Assembly: GCA_025738555.1 (NCBI GenBank)
Contig: JAOVFP010000011.1
Span: forward strand, 2,170,001-2,234,000
DNA: 64,000 nucleotides
DNA from: Cyathus striatus
Lineage: Eukaryota > Basidiomycota > Agaricomycetes > Agaricales > Nidulariaceae
Reading direction: 5' to 3'
A model generated the notes under the pieces. The model did no database searches, was not told the DNA's origin, and saw only the letters and a list, made by a program, of their open reading frames with translations. The position numbers were made by a program, and so were the translations under genes. Shown here one piece after another: positions 59,498 through 64,000 of the stretch. Position 1 is the stretch's first letter. Each line of letters begins with the position of its first letter.

Positions 59498-62400
59498 TCA
59501 ACCAAACGTTTGACTCTGTAAAATAAATGAGTGACTGTGAATTAGTAAAAAAAAACAAAAGAACATACAGAACGCCCGCTTCGCTTAATCTTGGATAACC
59601 GCCACTCATCCGGTTTCTCGTACTTGTTATACAATGGTTCAATCTTCTCTTTTCTCTTCCTTTTACTGATCTTGTTCGAGTCTGCAACTTGGAAAAATTG
59701 CGGTGCCACTTCTACTAACCACTTAGGCTCGATGGCTGTTACGTTGTGACAGTATTCTCTCGTTGTCAAAACCAGCTCATGATAAACGAGCCATTCAGGC
59801 GCACGGTTAAAAAGTGCAGATGAAGGATGAATGTGGACTGGTGTACCCTCTACGAGCGTTTTGTATCCTTCTTGAGGATCCTTCTTTGCGGCATTCCGGA
59901 AGAACCCAGAACATATGGCTTTGCGGACACGATTGAAGTCACCTCCTGCAGACGATATGTCACGTCTATACCTATCCATGATACCTAACAGCTGCTTCCT
60001 CACATCTTGTGCCCTTTTCATGCTTCGCGCTTGAATAAAGTTCTCATAACACCAAGAGTTAGAGAAGTTTGCTGCTTTCCATCCATTGTATACAGTAAGG
60101 AGGGTAAGATGGTCTCCTTCTGGTTGATGGAATTTGGCTTTCTTTGAATCTGCTTGTCCTTGTTTTTCCTTGGGACGATAGAAAATGCTCTGCACCGACA
60201 GCATGGCTACAACGGACAGAATCTCTTCCGAACATCCTAGTTCTACCGAAGTGATTAACATTTTTGCCAAGGGAGGCTCCATTGGGAAATCAGCCATCTT
60301 GCGCCCCAGCCTAGTGAGTAAACCTTCATCATCTAGAGCAGACAGAGCGTAAAGTGATTCTAGTGCAGTCAACATTGTCTGAGTAGGAGGCGGGTCCATG
60401 AAATCGAAGCTAAGGAGGTCATTGATACCCATCGCTTTTAATTGCAGAATTGTTGCTGACAGATTGGTGCGCTGAATATCAGGAATAGAGTTTGGTAGCA
60501 TCTCATTCCGATATGCAGCTTCTGTGTACAGCCGATAACATTTACCAGGACCGGTACGGCCAGCGCGACCGGACCGTTGGCGAGCTTGAGCTTGCGAAAT
60601 AGGCATGACAACAAGCGAGTCCATTCCAAGACGTGGGTCATAAGCGTTCTGCTTGGCTAATCCAGGATCAATAACATAGTAAATGCCCGGAATGGTCAAA
60701 CTAGTCTCTGCAATATTCGTGGCAATAACAACTTTACGGGCACCTGGGGGAGTGGGCTCGAAGACTCGTGACTGCACTTCGGACGGCAAGGCAGAATAGA
60801 TCGGAAGGATAATGAGTTCTGGTACTTTCGGCTCCAGAGATTTCATGCGTTTGAAAAGAATATCGCATGCGGTATCGATCTCTTCCTGACCTGTAAGGAA
60901 AAGAAGAATATCTCCGGGTGGTTCAGAGAGATGGATTTGCATCGCGGTAATGAGCGAAGCATCCAAATAATGCGGCTCCGGATTCTTGGTGTAAAGAATT
61001 TCAACAGGGTAAGTACGTCCCGGAATGGTGAAAATAGGACACCCGAAGAAATACTTCGAAAACTTTTCGGCGTCCAGCGTAGCGGATGTAACGATAAGCT
61101 TGAGATCAGGGCGCCGCTTTACAGCCTCTAAAGGAATTGTCAGTGATTGAAGATAAACATAATGAAGGATAAACGTACTCTTCATGAGGCCAAACAAGAC
61201 ATCGGTTGCAACTGTCCTTTCGTGAGCTTCGTCTAACATGACTACAGAATACGAGCTGCATAGAGGATCAATTAAGCATTCTCGTTGAAGCATACCGTCA
61301 GTCATATATTTTATGCGCGTTTCGGGGCTCGTGCAATCTTCAAAACGGATTGTATATCCGACCTCTTGCCCTAATCTGCAACCGACTTCCTCAGCAACAC
61401 GCTTAGCCACGGACATAGCAGCAACACGACGCGGCTGTGTGCACCCAATTCTCCCTCTATCAGCGTATCCAGACTCGGCAAGGTATTGAACCACCTGTGT
61501 TGTCTTTCCAGAACCAGTATCACCAACAACGATAAGCACTTGATGCTGCGAAAGAAGATAAGCATTTTATAAAATATATATCCTTTAATGGTACTTACTT
61601 CGTCAATGGCCTTAAGCAAAGAGTTACGTAGTTTATATATTGGCAAACGCTTTCGTTGCTCCTGGATGCTAAGGTTCGTAATTTCACCAAAGGTGGTGGC
61701 CTTGTTGAAACTGGCTTGCTTCCATGTCGGAACTTCGCTAGCCTTTTGGCTCCTTAAGTTTCCCCGCAAATCTTGTGCGAACACCTTATCGGTATCCATT
61801 GACATTGGATCCAGCCATGTCTGACTGAAATCTCGTGTCTGAGAATCAGCTTCTTCATTTGCTTCTTGCTGTCTCAATTCCAATCGCTCCTTCGCTAATG
61901 AGGCACCTGCCAGCGCAGCTCTATTTAATGATCCATCTGGAGCCTTGACAATCTTCACAGGACTCAGGTCAAGGGTGCGCTTAGTCTGTCCTGCAAGGAA
62001 AGGTGGCTCATCATCCCGTATCTCAATATCAAGGTCTTCTTCCACTTCTGTGCGGGCCATGTGGTTACTAAAATCTTCGTTCAGGTCGGGATACTCTGAA
62101 GCATCTAAAGCTCCCGATGAAATCATTTGCATAATTTCCCAGCGCTCTGGGGATGTAAGTCGCTTGGGAAAACGGACAGGTTCGGCAGCCACTTCGCCTT
62201 TTGAGTGTAAAGGCACCGCATTTGCGCCGGACGAAGCGCAGGTCATATGTATATGCCCCGCCTCCATCTCTGCCTCTGACTTAATCCGTAAGTGAGGAGT
62301 GCAATCATGACCTGTAACTTGATCCACGTCATTCATGGAGAGCGTTACTTGATTTCCAGCTACCCCCGGACCTTGCCCACGTGCTCTCCAACCATCTCTT

Positions 62401-62894
62401 CTTTTATCAGTCCCGCGTCGCTGCCGTTTGGGTGATCTCTCTTCTTCTCCTTCAGTGCGTGGTCGCACTTTCCGGCAAGAAACAATATCCCCAAGTTTCT
62501 GTAAGAATACGTCATGTGGAGCTGTGGGAGGAACGTCCTTGTCCTGTAGAGCAAGACCAGGAAATAGCCTGTGTTTCTTCTCTTGTTCCGTCAATTCATT
62601 CTCACAGTCCATTGCTTTGGACTTTCTATGGGATTTTGGAGATTTCTTTTTATGTTTTGGATGTAGGCTTAGGATAAGGCGGTCAAGATTTTCGATGAAT
62701 GAGTCGGGGAACTCAGCCCCGACTTCCATTAGCTTCGCTTTGAATGCAGGAATACTATGGTTTGCATGGTCATGGATGTTCATGACGAATTCTGCTAAAG
62801 TTTTGTCGTTGATTCCAGTATGGTTGTCAATTTCCTGTGTGATTTTTGCGACAAGAGAAAGAAACTCGAGGTTGTAGAGATCAGCGTCCGCCAT
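59498..62894 (-). CDS. prp22: Spliceosomal DEAH-box RNA helicase Prp22/DHX8, S1 core apparently missing (1079 aa)
   Basis: Complement of exons 59498-59515, 59569-61127, 61179-61545 and 61599-62894 (1080 codons). Prp22 uses ATP to release spliced mRNA from the spliceosome in the nucleus. The N-terminal [20 protein letters not shown] is the DHX8 N-domain. GDTGSGKT (440-447) is motif I, CTQPRRVA motif Ia, DEAH (537-540) motif II, followed by [13 protein letters not shown] and [16 protein letters not shown] (VI), then the winged-helix/ratchet and OB-fold regions ([26 protein letters not shown]). The C-terminus RSSQTFG is the usual fungal end and fixed the last splice site. Odd point: only the tail of the S1 domain is left ([12 protein letters not shown], 184-195); the S1 body expected before it is replaced by a basic stretch. 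Human DHX8 has about 1220 residues. The start at MADADLYN is favoured by conservation after it. Confidence 0.95.
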
Positions 62895-64000
62895 GGGTGT
62901 AGTGGTTTGGAGTGAAGATGAGGCGATCAATGGAATTGGCCGCAGTCTACGTCAGCAGAGTGAATTTCAATTTATTTACAGTCATGTATCTTTTAGTCAT
63001 CAAGAGTCACGACATGAATAGGTGAATGTGCCTGACTCGTTCTAAGTAACTACACCAGTGGTTATCAATTTGATTGATCACTACCGCTAAGCTGTTGGGA
63101 CGTGCATTGGTTAGCGGGCGAGAAGTCAATGATTTTGTTTGCTATCATCTGGAGTACATTGGAAATCAATCAATCGTAGTATAGTGTTTAATGAGTTGAA
63201 ATCAATGCATATTCAATCGAAATCATTCAAAAATCATTAAGAGAAATCTTTGACAGCCACTGAAGCTTGAAGCTTGAAGGGCTGTCAAATTGATTGATCG
63301 CTACCTCTAAGCTGTTGGAGCGCGCAATGATCGTAGTTCAAGGGGACACTTGCACTGGGCCAATAGGGACGGTAGCGACGTGGTTTTCGGGCCGTGAAGC
63401 GCTCATGCGTCACGGGCAGCTGGCACTTACTGGGGTCGTCTTTGTGAGTGTATTCGTTCATGACCTCTCGCTCGAGGCCACTGACACTCAATTTATTCTC
63501 GTTCTTAAAAACACAATTTATTCGCAGTGGCCAGATCGTGATCGCACTTCGGAACTGGCCGTGTGGATGGTACAAGGAGCGCAGAGAATTGAATGTTCCG
63601 CATTCTTCCTCCTCCCTCCTGCACCAGGTGCCTTTCCTCTATATCTCTATTTTTCGGTGCTGATTCTTCCTCCTCCCTCCTGCACCAGCGCTCTGTCACC
63701 TTCGTGCCAGCGTTGTGTTTTCGTTACCCACCCTCCTCCCTTTCGTTCTCACTTTACTGTTTCCTTATCTTTTACGTCACATTTAGTTCCACCGGTAGCT
63801 TTTCCCCTGTGAATGCATATTTTCCCACTGGGTTTTTTTTTGCATGAGGGTTTTGATGCACCCGTGCTGATAGTGTAGTCTGTAGCCCATTTTTTTTCTT
63901 CAAATTTTTTTCTTCAATTCCGCCTATTTCTCGTTTTTTTGCCTTTTATTTACTTCATTTCTTACTCATCCGCTTTATCTCTATCTTCGTGTATATCGTA
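62895..64000. other. Upstream region of prp22; no gene seen
   Basis: A direct repeat (TTGATTGATCACTACCGCTA / TTGATTGATCGCTACCTCTA) occurs at about 63070 and 63288, 218 bp apart. From 63590 the DNA is a C/T-rich tract typical of fungal promoters on the plus strand, so a gene transcribed rightward may start beyond the window. An open frame at 63294-63812 has no recognisable motif. Confidence 0.45.

Noticed and set aside
63294..63812. 172-codon open frame upstream of prp22
   Set aside because: No familiar motif, it overlaps other open frames and a C/T-rich promoter-like tract, and lies partly in a direct repeat.

Overview
The window looks like nuclear DNA of a basidiomycete fungus, probably an agaricomycete. 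Genes carry many short introns of about 40-80 nt. The one clear housekeeping gene, the spliceosomal DEAH helicase Prp22/DHX8 at 59498-62894, reads like a mushroom-type orthologue. Transposases of the Kyakuja-Dileera-Zisupton (KDZ) class occur three times. All identifications come from reading the sequence and recalling families; no search was run.

Layout. 1-1120: decayed KDZ transposase fragment with a CxC2-type cysteine cluster. 1.2-6.2 kb: repeats, a possible solo LTR, no gene. 6272-7781 and 36333-37207: the two halves of one multi-exon fungal gene, split by a 28,558-bp element (7775-36332) flanked by the 8-bp duplication AACATTGA. The element has long inverted ends made of a ~330-bp satellite (about 11 copies left, 16 right). 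Inside lie a KDZ transposase (25589-28690, with in-frame stops) and a cargo of apparently intact genes. The cargo is three paralogues with a Gal4-like six-cysteine cluster (16192-17292, 17806-18644, 29685-30692), a 663-codon gene with tandemly repeated exons and GC-AG introns (18961-21412), and a coiled-coil protein with CxxC motifs (23487-25133). Its left satellite arm is interrupted by a separate palindromic repeat block (10.59-14.55 kb).

37.2-42.1 kb: no recognisable gene, and a 61-bp tandem array. 42109-54886: a second KDZ transposon flanked by a 9-bp direct repeat GGTGGAACC. It holds a large palindrome of TGTCAC and TGATCA arrays, a GC-rich segment that may be captured host sequence, a 584-aa passenger gene (49988-52070) and a CxC5/CxC6 KDZ transposase (52218-54294) broken by a single one-base frameshift. 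54.9-59.4 kb: diverged segmental duplication and tRNA-like repeats. 59498-62894: Prp22/DHX8, in which the S1 RNA-binding core seems to be missing. 62.9-64 kb: no gene seen.

How it fits together. The KDZ transposases presumably moved the two TSD-bounded elements. The 28.6-kb element acts as a cargo carrier: its transposase is decayed, yet the three zinc-cluster paralogues and two other cargo genes remain open. That contrast, and the identical cysteine positions in the three paralogues, are the most interesting features of the window.
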